DNA from: an uncultured Lentisphaerota bacterium
GTDB taxonomy: Bacteria > Verrucomicrobiota > Lentisphaeria > Victivallales > GWF2-50-93
Direction of reading: 5' to 3'
Assembly: GCA_903872565.1 (NCBI GenBank)
Contig: CAIQLG010000204.1
Coordinates: 1 to 34,573, forward strand
Length of the DNA: 34,573 nt
The notes beneath the pieces were generated by a model. It was not told the origin of the DNA and did no database searches. It saw nothing but the letters and a program-made list of their open reading frames with translations. Shown here piece by piece: positions 24,444 to 32,006 of this stretch. Position 1 is the first letter of the stretch. Each line of letters starts with the position of its first letter. Both the position numbers and the translations under genes were made by a program.

Positions 24444-24465
24444 TTACACGGCCAACATGGCCGTG
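24423..24465. repeat. Double-hairpin element (CGCCCCTA / CACGGCC stems)
   Basis: Two perfect hairpins: CGCCCCTA-TGT-TAGGGGCG (24423-24441) and CACGGCC-AACAT-GGCCGTG (24447-24465), followed by ACTAC. ACTAC also follows the hairpin at 30225-30241. The element ends the gene remnant at 24279-24443. Confidence 0.8.
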
Positions 24466-24534
24466 ACTACAACTTAAACATGCAAAAATAATCACGTCAA
24501 TGTCAGTTCTATTTTGAGTTTATTAGTAAGCGGA

Positions 24535-24564
24535 CATTCCTGTCAACAAAAACAGACAGGAATG
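24535..24564. repeat. CATTCCTGTC...GACAGGAATG hairpin
   Basis: A perfect 10-base stem (24535-24544 with 24555-24564) around an A-rich 10-base loop. A related stem (CATTCCTGCCTGC with GCAGACAGGAATG) lies at 30021-30060. The 3' flank TATTTTACTTTTTTG is T-rich, so a terminator role on the plus strand is possible but unsupported by a neighbouring plus-strand gene. Confidence 0.65.
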
Positions 24565-24734
24565 CCTATTTTACTTTTTTGCAGAAAAAGATTCTATCCA
24601 ACAGCAATACTATCTTTCATACACTTGTTTTTTGTATGCTTTTCGAAAAATCAATTCTCAAGTTTTTGTATAGCAAAAAGTTGAGAATTATTATTTTTCG
24701 CGTAGTTCGCGTGTTTCGCGGGCGAAATCTCCCC

Positions 24735-25922
24735 CTATTTCGGCTGGAATTGCATTACGCCTGGAGGCAGTTTTCCTTTTCCCGGATTGGCGGGATTTTC
24801 TGCCTTCGGTTTTTTGTAGAAATCATCAGGAGTGCTCAACATCGCCGCAAGAGAATTTTCCGGAATAAGATATGTCCATTTTGCGAATTTCGCATTTTCA
24901 ACTTCGACCTCTTTTTTTGCCTTCTCGACGGCCTCCTTGGCCTTCAGCTCCTCCTTGGCCTTATCCTCTTCCTTGGCATTCTCATCCTTTTTCACCGGAG
25001 GCTGGGGCTGGAATTCCACTTTGACTTTCACGTACCGGAAAGTATCCTTCTTCGCGCCAATGAGCACCTCGTATTTTTTCCCGCTAAACATTTCGGCCGC
25101 GAATATTGACGGCTTGTCGAGGCCTGTTTCCGCCGGGGAAAGAGCCGGGTTGGCGACATCTGCGAACCTTATGGTGTAGAGGCTGTTGGCAATCATGTTC
25201 ATCTTGTTCTTGTCGAGTTCCTTTCCTTCCGGAATCTTGGACGGGGCAAGCTCGCAATTCGCATCACTTCTTGAAAGCGTCCACTTTCCCTTCTCAACCT
25301 GGAAAAGTGATGCCACTTTCATGTCTTTCGCCGAAATGAAATCCCTGTCGAGCCAGCTGCTTGATGGTGCGTCGAGCTCGGCCATGGGGCTTCCAACTAT
25401 GGCCGCCTGGTTTTTCCCTGTTACAAAGACATATCTTCCATCTGGCCATTCCGAGTCAATGTCCTGCTGGGTTGTCCCTTTTCGCATATGTTGCTTCCCT
25501 ACAAGGAGAGACGCGATTTTTCCGCCTTTACCTGAGAGCTCAATGAATGTGCCAATACCGTCTCCTGATTTTCCAAGTCCGAGACGATCCAGTTCGCTCT
25601 GGTCGGCAATGACATTTTGACTTACCGTCAGCTCTGGAAGCTCCGAAATAAAATTCCTTATCTTGGCAAAATCCGCAGGGTAGTCGTAGGATGATGCAAC
25701 CTTCCAACTGTCCCCCGCCTTGGAGAGAGAAAACAACGCGTATTGCCCCTTTTTGACGGCGATGGAATCAATGCTGTTCACAGGCAGATCCTTGAAGATT
25801 GGAGATCCGATATTCTCCCCCCCGGCAGAGAGTTTCTTGTTGTCCTTGTCCAGGAGGAAAAAGACAAGCCCCAGTACTAGCACGGCCACAATCAACGTGA
25901 TTAAAAGCTGTTTCGGTTTCAT
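24735..25922 (-). CDS. DUF4340-domain protein of a Gld-type ABC cluster
   Basis: An N-terminal membrane anchor (about residues 7-26, LLITLIVAVLVLGLVFFLL) is followed by a periplasmic domain of the DUF4340 type: repeated beta units with IDSIAVKKGQYALFSLSK and WKVASSYDYPAD, then LDRLGLG and a TPEETGLDKP-like PAETGLDKP near residue 265. A charged coiled segment (about 315-345, KEEDKAKEELKAKEAVEKAKKE) interrupts the end. The biochemical role is unknown. The domain is regularly encoded behind GldG-like genes, and its ATG overlaps the GldG stop by 4 bases (ATGA). It is the last gene of the four-gene minus-strand operon. Confidence 0.85.
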   Translation of the reverse strand: MKPKQLLITLIVAVLVLGLVFFLLDKDNKKLSAGGENIGSPIFKDLPVNSIDSIAVKKGQYALFSLSKAGDSWKVASSYDYPADFAKIRNFISELPELTVSQNVIADQSELDRLGLGKSGDGIGTFIELSGKGGKIASLLVGKQHMRKGTTQQDIDSEWPDGRYVFVTGKNQAAIVGSPMAELDAPSSSWLDRDFISAKDMKVASLFQVEKGKWTLSRSDANCELAPSKIPEGKELDKNKMNMIANSLYTIRFADVANPALSPAETGLDKPSIFAAEMFSGKKYEVLIGAKKDTFRYVKVKVEFQPQPPVKKDENAKEEDKAKEELKAKEAVEKAKKEVEVENAKFAKWTYLIPENSLAAMLSTPDDFYKKPKAENPANPGKGKLPPGVMQFQPK

Positions 25923-27826
25923 TTTCTGCGGTTACTCCTTACCCTGTTGAATACATATACGCAAAGGCCGAATAGGATAACAAGCACAGGGACAACGGCG
26001 ATATTCGCAACCTCGTAGCGGAAGATCGTCCTTTCTATGTCCTTCCTGAACTCTTTCCTAAGTTCCTTCAGCTCCTTGTTCTTCTCGGCAACCTTTTTCT
26101 TGAAATTCTCGAGTTCCTGTTTCTGCTCGGGAGTCATGATGAACTTCTGGTTCTCGGCCTTTCCCGTCTGCAGCTGGTTGAGCCTCGCCTGGGCGCTCTG
26201 CTTCTCCTCCTCGATCTCAAGTATCTTCTTCTCAAATTTCTGCTGCGCCTCGTTCTGTATTTTGACGAGCTCGACAAAGGGTCTTTCCCTTACCTTCCTG
26301 CATCTTATCTGAATAAGGTCGTTGTCACCGGCAAGCTGTCCGCAGATGTTCTGGATCAGATTGAGATTGTCATTGAAAGGCTGGACAACTGTGCGTCCAA
26401 ACACATTCTGTTTTGAAACGCAGAACTCATCCGACAGCATGTCAACATCCGCAAGAAGTACCACCGCAGACTCCTTTGCCGATTCCTTGAGAGACTTCTC
26501 GTTTTCAGCGGGAGGCGGTGTTTTGACTTCAGGATTCTTGTCATCTTTCTTAAGAGGTTTGCCATCGGGAAACGCAGTCTTGAACTTCCCTGCCAATTTC
26601 AGAATTAATTTCTCGTTTTTGCCGCTTGGAACGAATTCCTTGAGGATTGCAGCCGATGGCGATTGCGCCTTGAACGAGTTTATAAGTTGCGATTTCAGGG
26701 AGGATTCCAGAAGTGTCTTTGCCAAAATTCCAGAATCAGGTGTCCCAACAAAAGCACCAGCATAAAGAAGATTGAGATGGGCTATACCTGCCATGGCAGG
26801 ATCTTCAGAAATGTTCTTAATGTTTATAAAATCCAGAACCGCCGGATATGTACCCGCCTGAGGATCGTTGACGTTTCTGGCGGAATTGTCCATGTCAACA
26901 ATCACATCGCCCGAGAATGAAATCCCCCAGGCCTTCAATAGTTCCGGAATGGACGAAGAGCCGGGCATCACCTGCTGTCCCATCATCGCCTGTGGGGAAT
27001 TCCTTTGTTCCGCAAGGCAGAACGGGTCAAGCGCAATTACAAGCCTCCCGCCGGAAAGCAGATACTGGTCTATCGCATAGACAGTTTCCGGCGCCAGTTT
27101 CTGTGGATGAATGATGAGAAGTACTTTCACATCATTGTCTATCTGTGTCGTTTTCGTCGGGATCTGATTGACTGTAAAATTCTTTTTAAGTTCCTGAACA
27201 AAGATCCAGGGAGGCTTGGGAGCCTGTTTTTTCATGAAGGGCATAGTGTTCCCTCCCGCCACCGGAAGATCTGTCATTATTCCGAGAACCGGCATCTTGC
27301 TCTGGGACGACTCATAGATCGCTCTAGTCATATTGTATTCGAGCTGGTTCTGTTCGGAAGGCGTGACATCGGGAACCTTGATCGTCTTGTCAAGACAGCT
27401 AACTGCGATTCCAAGATAAAATTTTCTGCCATCCGGCATCATCTCCCCGTTTATCCCGTCCATCGAGGCAGAATATTCGGTTTCGGAATCCGGTTGCGGA
27501 TCGAATTTGTCGAGGATTATCTTGCCTCTACCGACGCTGACATATTCATCGAGAAGGTCCTCAAGCCTCGCGGTGAATCCCCTGAGCTGGACAGGCATCT
27601 GATTTTCACTCCTGCTGCAGTAGAATCGGATGGTGACCGGGCTCTTGAGTTTTTCAAGTATGTTCTTTGTGCCCTGGGACAGGGTATAGAGCTTGTCCTC
27701 GGTAAGATCATATCTCGCGTTGACTTTTCTAAGGAGCGCATTGACGGCTACCGCCACCGCAATTATAAGCAGTATCCCGATGGCGGAGTAGATGTATTTT
27801 TTTATGAAAGCCTTTATGAAACTCAT
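25919..27826 (-). CDS. GldG-like ABC transporter auxiliary protein
   Basis: The 635 residues have a transmembrane helix at about 13-31, a large extracytoplasmic domain of the ABC-type auxiliary (GldG, PF09822) family, a coiled coil at about 530-600 (KKILEIEEEKQSAQARLNQL, LENFKKKVAEKNKELKELRK) and a second membrane helix near the C-terminus (about 608-626) followed by RVRSNRRK. Typical marks are the start RYDLTEDKLYTLSQGTK, the VTIRFYCS strand and the VLLIIHPQK and LDPFC segments. In Bacteroidetes GldG works with GldA and GldF in gliding motility and secretion. In other phyla the complex is widespread with unknown cargo. A strong AGGAGG six bases before the ATG. Thirteen bases separate it from the permease gene. 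Confidence 0.87.
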   Translation of the reverse strand: MSFIKAFIKKYIYSAIGILLIIAVAVAVNALLRKVNARYDLTEDKLYTLSQGTKNILEKLKSPVTIRFYCSRSENQMPVQLRGFTARLEDLLDEYVSVGRGKIILDKFDPQPDSETEYSASMDGINGEMMPDGRKFYLGIAVSCLDKTIKVPDVTPSEQNQLEYNMTRAIYESSQSKMPVLGIMTDLPVAGGNTMPFMKKQAPKPPWIFVQELKKNFTVNQIPTKTTQIDNDVKVLLIIHPQKLAPETVYAIDQYLLSGGRLVIALDPFCLAEQRNSPQAMMGQQVMPGSSSIPELLKAWGISFSGDVIVDMDNSARNVNDPQAGTYPAVLDFINIKNISEDPAMAGIAHLNLLYAGAFVGTPDSGILAKTLLESSLKSQLINSFKAQSPSAAILKEFVPSGKNEKLILKLAGKFKTAFPDGKPLKKDDKNPEVKTPPPAENEKSLKESAKESAVVLLADVDMLSDEFCVSKQNVFGRTVVQPFNDNLNLIQNICGQLAGDNDLIQIRCRKVRERPFVELVKIQNEAQQKFEKKILEIEEEKQSAQARLNQLQTGKAENQKFIMTPEQKQELENFKKKVAEKNKELKELRKEFRKDIERTIFRYEVANIAVVPVLVILFGLCVYVFNRVRSNRRK

Positions 27827-27839
27827 TTTAAACCTCCTG

Positions 27840-28598
27840 TCAGATGGCGGTTCTGCGACTTACGAGAGAAATTCCCGTGGCCACAAGAAACACAATTATT
27901 ACAGATAGAAAATATGCGATGTCCCTCAGATCGAGGAGACCCCTGTTGAGATTGTTGAAGTGCTCGAAAACTCCGGCATAGGCCATCGAGTCAACGAACC
28001 AGACCGGGAACCAGCCGCAATTCGTGAAGAAATCCGTGATGGGCGGAAAACTTACAAGAATCATCAGAAGGCAGATTACAAGCGACACGATGAAACTCAC
28101 CACCTGATTCCTCGTCATCGAGGATGTGAACGATCCGATTGACAGGAAAACGCCGGAAAGGAGAATGCTGGAGACATAACCCGCCACGATCACTCCGAAA
28201 TCCGGCTCGCCCAGCCGTGCGACTGTTATCACCACCGGAAATGTGAGAAGCAGCGCGAACACCACGACAGACCATGCGGCCAGGAATTTTGCAGTGACGG
28301 CTTCCGCAACCGTGACCGGCAAAGTGAAAAGAAGTTCAACTGTGCCGCTCTTGTATTCTTCAGACCAGAGTCTCATGGCCACAGCCGGTATAAGAAGCAG
28401 ATATAGCCAGGGCTGATATACGAAGAATGTGGTAGACAGATCCACCTCGTTCTTCTGGAACAGATTTCCCAGCTTGAAGGTGAAGAAACCGCTCATGAGA
28501 AGATAGATCACAATGAACACATAGGCGAGAGGGCTCGTGAAATAACCGGAAAGTTCCCTGATTGTTATAGTTTTTATAGTGGAAATTCTTGTCTTCAT
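27840..28598 (-). CDS. GldF-like ABC-2 permease
   Basis: A 252-residue membrane protein with six predicted helices. RELSGYFTSPLAYVFIVIYL (14-33) is the well-known start of this permease group, and LRLWSEEYKSGTVELLFTLPV (about 80-100; the first residues read MRLWSEEYKSGT) is the cytoplasmic coupling segment. It belongs to the ABC-2 transporter class with GldF/NosY-like members. Its ATG overlaps the stop of the ATPase gene (ATGA), and the GldG-like gene follows after 13 bases. Together with the ATPase it forms the membrane core of the exporter-like complex. Confidence 0.9.
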   Translation of the reverse strand: MKTRISTIKTITIRELSGYFTSPLAYVFIVIYLLMSGFFTFKLGNLFQKNEVDLSTTFFVYQPWLYLLLIPAVAMRLWSEEYKSGTVELLFTLPVTVAEAVTAKFLAAWSVVVFALLLTFPVVITVARLGEPDFGVIVAGYVSSILLSGVFLSIGSFTSSMTRNQVVSFIVSLVICLLMILVSFPPITDFFTNCGWFPVWFVDSMAYAGVFEHFNNLNRGLLDLRDIAYFLSVIIVFLVATGISLVSRRTAI

Positions 28599-29563
28599 AT
28601 GTCATTCCCCTGCTTTTTCATATCGTTCAAGGTTATCTTGCGGAACACCTCGTCAAGCTTGCCGGGATCGGGATATATCTCAATTATCCTCCATCCCTTG
28701 TTGACCACGTATGATGCGATTTCCGGTGCTATGCCTGCCGGTGAATGCGAGCTGGCAGGGAAGACCCTGGCCGTAATGCTTCCATCGCCTTCCCCTATCT
28801 TCAAAACCCTGCCGACGGAGGGAATCTGGCCGACAGAATCCCTTACGCTTTCAAAATCGCAGCCGGCAAGTTTCATGACCACCGTGTTCGATGTCGGTGA
28901 AATCTTCTTCAGCTCGTCCGGGGTTCCGTTCGCAATTATTTTCCCTTCGGCAATTATGAGAGCCCTGGTACAGCAGGAGTCAACCTCCTCCAGAATGTGC
29001 GTCGAAATTATTATCGCCTTGTCCTTGCTCATCCTGTTGATCATGGCGCGCACCTCGTATTTCTGGTTCGGATCGAGCCCGTCGGTGGGTTCGTCCAGAA
29101 TGAGCACCGGCGGATCGTGAAGGATGGACTGGGCAAGCACTGTCCGTCTCGTATACCCCTTGGAGAGTGTGTCTATGCTCTGATAGAGAACATGCTCGAG
29201 GTGGCAGGTCGAAATTGCGGCGTCTATCGCATCTGAAGCCTTCCTGCCCTTCAAATCTCTTATCGCCGCGACAAACTTCAGGAATCCGAGTACGTGCATG
29301 TCCCGATACACCGGGGCATTCTCAGGAAGATATCCTATCATCTTCTTCGCCGCCTCAGGATCCGACTGCATGTTGACTCCATTGATATGGACTTCACCCT
29401 GCGATGGCTCGAGATAGCCTGTGACCACTCTCATGGTCGTGGTCTTGCCCGCCCCGTTAGGACCGAGAAATCCTAGTACCTCCCCTCTTTCCACATCGAA
29501 AGAGACATCTTTGACTGCCTCTATGTGTCCAAAATTCCTTGATACTTTCTTGACTTTTATCAT
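28595..29563 (-). CDS. GldA-like ABC transporter ATPase
   Basis: The nucleotide-binding domain has Walker A GPNGAGKT (34-41), a Q-loop in IGYLPENAPVY (76-86), the signature LSKGY (133-137) and Walker B VLILDEPTDGLDP (153-165). The LSKGY form and PENAP are typical of the GldA/NatA/CcmA-type exporter ATPases. A C-terminal extension of about 100 residues (from about 220) is also usual for the group. The start at 29563 follows GGAGAG with seven bases spacing. A GTG at 29578 lies within that site's upstream end and is less likely. First gene of the operon with the GldF-, GldG- and DUF4340-type genes. Confidence 0.92.
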   Translation of the reverse strand: MIKVKKVSRNFGHIEAVKDVSFDVERGEVLGFLGPNGAGKTTTMRVVTGYLEPSQGEVHINGVNMQSDPEAAKKMIGYLPENAPVYRDMHVLGFLKFVAAIRDLKGRKASDAIDAAISTCHLEHVLYQSIDTLSKGYTRRTVLAQSILHDPPVLILDEPTDGLDPNQKYEVRAMINRMSKDKAIIISTHILEEVDSCCTRALIIAEGKIIANGTPDELKKISPTSNTVVMKLAGCDFESVRDSVGQIPSVGRVLKIGEGDGSITARVFPASSHSPAGIAPEIASYVVNKGWRIIEIYPDPGKLDEVFRKITLNDMKKQGNDI

Positions 29564-29842
29564 ATGACTTCTCTCCACATGTTAAGAGAATTTTCAATTT
29601 TACAATCTGATAGACATGCAATTATACTCTTTGTTCCACATTTTTAAAGGAAAATCTGTATTTTTTGTAGATACGTGCAATGCGTAGTTCAAGCTTTTGT
29701 TGGTGGAGCGCCACGCTCCGTCGTGGCCGTAGGCGGACGCGACCCTCCTACGCCAGGAGAGCTACGCAGGGCAGGCAGAGCGCGTCCCTCCATATGCACC
29801 AATTCCATTGAATAGTTATGAATTACTAGATAATCTCGGCGG

Positions 29843-29965
29843 AAGTCTTTCCGCAATGCTTGGAGGGACGGCTTCCACGCCGTCCATTTGCGGTCGGGGT
29901 GGAACCCGACCCTCCAGATGTTGAAGCCAAGGCGCCAGCATAATATTTCCTGTGCGGAAAGACTT
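29843..29965. repeat. 123-bp element with 13-bp terminal inverted repeats around a double hairpin
   Basis: AAGTCTTTCCGCA (29843-29855) is the exact reverse complement of TGCGGAAAGACTT (29953-29965). Inside, GGAG...CTCC arms (29862-29915) frame GGACGGC-TTCCAC-GCCGTCC (29866-29885) and GGTCGGG-GTGGAA-CCCGACC (29892-29911). This is the same layout as the GGTCGAG class but with other stem bases. Confidence 0.75.
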
Positions 29966-30020
29966 ATGCCTGGCAAATCTAGTAGAGGACGTTCTCGTGA
30001 TCAGAAGCAAGTAATGCAGG

Positions 30021-30060
30021 CATTCCTGCCTGCTAATTTCGAAAACGGCAGACAGGAATG
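30021..30060. repeat. CATTCCTGCCTGC...GCAGACAGGAATG hairpin
   Basis: The 13-base arms (30021-30033 and 30048-30060) pair at 12 of 13 positions. The core CATTCCTG/CAGGAATG is shared with the hairpin at 24535-24564. Confidence 0.7.
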
Positions 30061-30196
30061 TCTGCGCTAGTTGAGCAATGCCCGAACCATTTATCCCTCT
30101 TGACTATTTCTGCCAAAAGAATATATTCGAACGTTACGGCGCAGGAGGACAGGAGGAGACGGCTTCGGCCTGTCCAGCGTGATTCGAAAAAAGTAG

Positions 30197-30241
30197 GTCT
30201 GGTTTCGATGAAACCAGACATGCACGGTCTCGGCGAGACCG
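30197..30241. repeat. GTCTGGTTTC hairpin plus GTCTC-GGC-GAGAC hairpin
   Basis: GTCTGGTTTC-GAT-GAAACCAGAC (30197-30219) and CGGTCTC-GGC-GAGACCG (30225-30241) follow each other, then GGACTAC. This repeats the end of the element at 154-266 with changed but still paired stem bases. It lies about 57 bases before the glycerate kinase gene. Confidence 0.8.
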
Positions 30242-30297
30242 GGACTACTATAAACAACAACATTCTGTTTTATTCGCCATAAAGGATTAGACTCCAC

Positions 30298-31434
30298 ATG
30301 AAAATAATAATCGCTCCGAACGCATTCAAAGGATGTCTTTCCTCCACAGATGCGGCAGTTGCAATGGAGAAAGGCATCAAAAAGTGCCTTCCGGATTCAG
30401 AAACCGTCAAAATTCCGATCTCGGACGGTGGCGACGGCCTTTCCGAAGTCGTCAACGGCCTCTTCAATACGGAACTTGTCATGGAAAAGGTCAACGATCC
30501 TCTTGGCAGAAAGATTGAAGCGGCCTACTCAATCATAAAAGAAATGAACACTGCCGTGATCGAAATGGCTCTCGCATCTGGCCTCGCACTGCTCCGCAAA
30601 GACGAGAGAGATCCTATGGCCGCTTCAACTTACGGAACAGGAGAACTCATCGCTTCGGCCGTGAAACGAGGCGCAAAAAAAATCATTCTTGGAATCGGTG
30701 GGAGCGCAACCTGCGATGGAGCAACCGGCGCAGCCTCCGCCGCAGGATGGAGCTTCCTCGACAAAAATGGGGGGGGGATAGTTCCCTGCGGAACTTCTCT
30801 CACCAGAATACGTAAAATCTCCTTTGATGAAAAATGCAAAGAGATCAGGAATATTCTGATAACAGTCGTCTGCGATGTGGAGAACAACCTTCTGGGGGAA
30901 AAAGGTGCGGCCCGCGTTTTCGCCCCGCAAAAAGGTGCAAGCCCCGAAGAAGTGGAAATCCTCGAGGAAGGCCTTGCGAATCTCGCAGAGGTAATCCACC
31001 GCGATCTCGGAATCAACGTCTGCGAAATTCGCGGAGGAGGCGCCGCCGGCGGGATGGGTGCCGGAATGAAGGCGTTCTTCAATGCCGAACTCAGGCGCGG
31101 AACAGAAGTGATTTTCTCCCTCATAGGCCTCGAGGAAAAACTCGCGGACGCTGATCTGGTACTGACCGGAGAAGGAAGAATAGATGAGCAGACCATCTTC
31201 GGCAAGGCACCAGCCGAAGTTGCGAAACTCGCAAAAAAAATGTCAATCCCCTGCATTGCAATATGCGGTTCGATTTCAGGAAACATGACCCCACTCCATT
31301 CCGCCGGAATGAGTTCTGTCCATTCGATCTGCAAAGGATCCATAACACTCGACGAGGCGATGAGGAACGCCGCCCCCCTGCTCTCCTCTGAAACAGAAAG
31401 GGTCATAAGAAAGTTCCTGTCTGGAAGCCTATAG
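30298..31434 (+). CDS. Glycerate 2-kinase (GlxK/GarK family)
   Basis: The enzyme phosphorylates D-glycerate, in this family giving 2-phosphoglycerate, the substrate of enolase. The 378 residues show the family marks: IAPNAFKGCLSS (5-16), ISDGGDGLSE (41-50), GIGGSATCDGATG (about 131-143), the GGGAAGGMGAG loop (about 249-259) and LTGEGRIDEQT (about 288-298). An uncommon G9 run (30769-30777) encodes three glycines after an asparagine near residue 158. The ATG has only a distant AAGGA. It forms its own unit between two repeat-rich gaps. It fits with eno and apgM in three-carbon metabolism. Confidence 0.94.
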   Translation: MKIIIAPNAFKGCLSSTDAAVAMEKGIKKCLPDSETVKIPISDGGDGLSEVVNGLFNTELVMEKVNDPLGRKIEAAYSIIKEMNTAVIEMALASGLALLRKDERDPMAASTYGTGELIASAVKRGAKKIILGIGGSATCDGATGAASAAGWSFLDKNGGGIVPCGTSLTRIRKISFDEKCKEIRNILITVVCDVENNLLGEKGAARVFAPQKGASPEEVEILEEGLANLAEVIHRDLGINVCEIRGGGAAGGMGAGMKAFFNAELRRGTEVIFSLIGLEEKLADADLVLTGEGRIDEQTIFGKAPAEVAKLAKKMSIPCIAICGSISGNMTPLHSAGMSSVHSICKGSITLDEAMRNAAPLLSSETERVIRKFLSGSL

Positions 31435-31548
31435 GAAAAATACTTAGCTCGCAAATACTCAGGAAAGCAAAGGGACACCAGGGACAAGAGGGACAATCAA
31501 AAATCCACGCCAGCGGACGTGGCCTTGCTCTGAGCCAGCCATCCACCG

Positions 31549-31758
31549 TCGTTCGCAAAACGAACGATGGAGGACACGTAGGGCGGCGATAATGGAGGGT
31601 CGAGTTTCATGCCACGCCGTCTTGTCCCTCGTAGCTCGCAGAGCGAAGTGGGAAGTTTCCTTGCGAAGGCGGGTACTCGACCACAGGCAGAATTTCATTC
31701 TGACGCATTATTCTGGCGGAATCTAATTCCGCCACGGTCGAATAGAATTCGACCCTCC
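31549..31758. repeat. Composite of hairpin modules including a GGTCGAA half element
   Basis: In order: TCGTTCG-CAAAA-CGAACGA (31549-31567), GGAGGGTCGAG (31594-31604) without its usual direct partner, GGCGGAAT-CTA-ATTCCGCC (31715-31733), and GGTCGAA-TAGAA-TTCGACC with CTCC (31736-31758). The last part is identical to the right half of the element at 10055-10102. It looks as if other modules had entered between the two halves of one GGTCGAG element. Confidence 0.7.
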
Positions 31759-31927
31759 ATCGAAAATAAACCTTCAGACAAACCCTGAAGGACTCTGACC
31801 CAGCCCATCCGCCTCCGTTCCTACGGCGGGACCTGTCTTCGTCTAGTCAGACTACGACAAGGCACGCAGGGAGGACGGGGATTTCTGAGTTTCAATATAA
31901 AATGTATATTTTTTGTTATTTTCACTT

Positions 31928-31953
31928 GTAATTTACCCCCCCCCCTAAATTAC
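31928..31953. promoter_or_regulatory. C10 tract in an inverted repeat upstream of the secreted-protein gene
   Basis: GTAATTTA (31928-31935), ten cytosines (31936-31945) and TAAATTAC (31946-31953): a perfect 8-base inverted repeat with a pure C10 loop, about 55 bases before the next gene. Long C/G runs are prone to length changes, so it could act as a promoter-spacing switch. That is inference only. Confidence 0.4.
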
Positions 31954-32006
31954 CACAATTGACAAATCCGGCAAATGTCGGCAATTGAAAATTCTGGAGG
32001 GGGTTT

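Larger units (their letters stand above)
24238..24734. other. Gap with gene debris and repeats
   Basis: Between the membrane-protein ORFs and the DUF4340 gene lie a gene remnant, two hairpin elements (each listed separately) and, at 24706-24726, the third copy of the TTCGCGTGTTTCGCGGGC motif. The stretch 24566-24700 is AT-rich and I see nothing in it. Confidence 0.6.
29564..30297. other. Repeat-rich intergenic region
   Basis: This 734-base gap between divergent genes holds no credible gene. It contains a GGAGCG-CCA-CGCTCC hairpin at about 29704, an element with 13-base inverted ends (29843-29965), a CATTCCTG hairpin (30021-30060) and a GTCTC/GAGAC element (30197-30241). Open frames here only follow the repeats. 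Confidence 0.7.
31435..32006. other. Repeat-rich intergenic region before the secreted-protein genes
   Basis: No credible gene is seen in these 572 bases. They hold the repeat composite at 31549-31758, a further imperfect palindrome (TTCGTCTAGTCAGACTACGA) near 31837, and the C10 hairpin at 31928-31953 close to the next gene. Confidence 0.65.

Noticed and set aside
27005..27949. 314-codon open frame on the plus strand
   Set aside because: It lies antisense to the GldG- and GldF-like genes, whose motifs and ribosome binding sites are clear. Its own translation shows no motif and is the product of codon bias on the other strand.
29689..30010. Minus-strand frames in the repeat-rich gap
   Set aside because: They only read through hairpin modules, and the peptides are repeat translations.
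29564..30297. CRISPR array
   Set aside because: Repeats are palindromic, of differing sequence and irregular spacing, with no constant repeat and spacer order and no cas genes.
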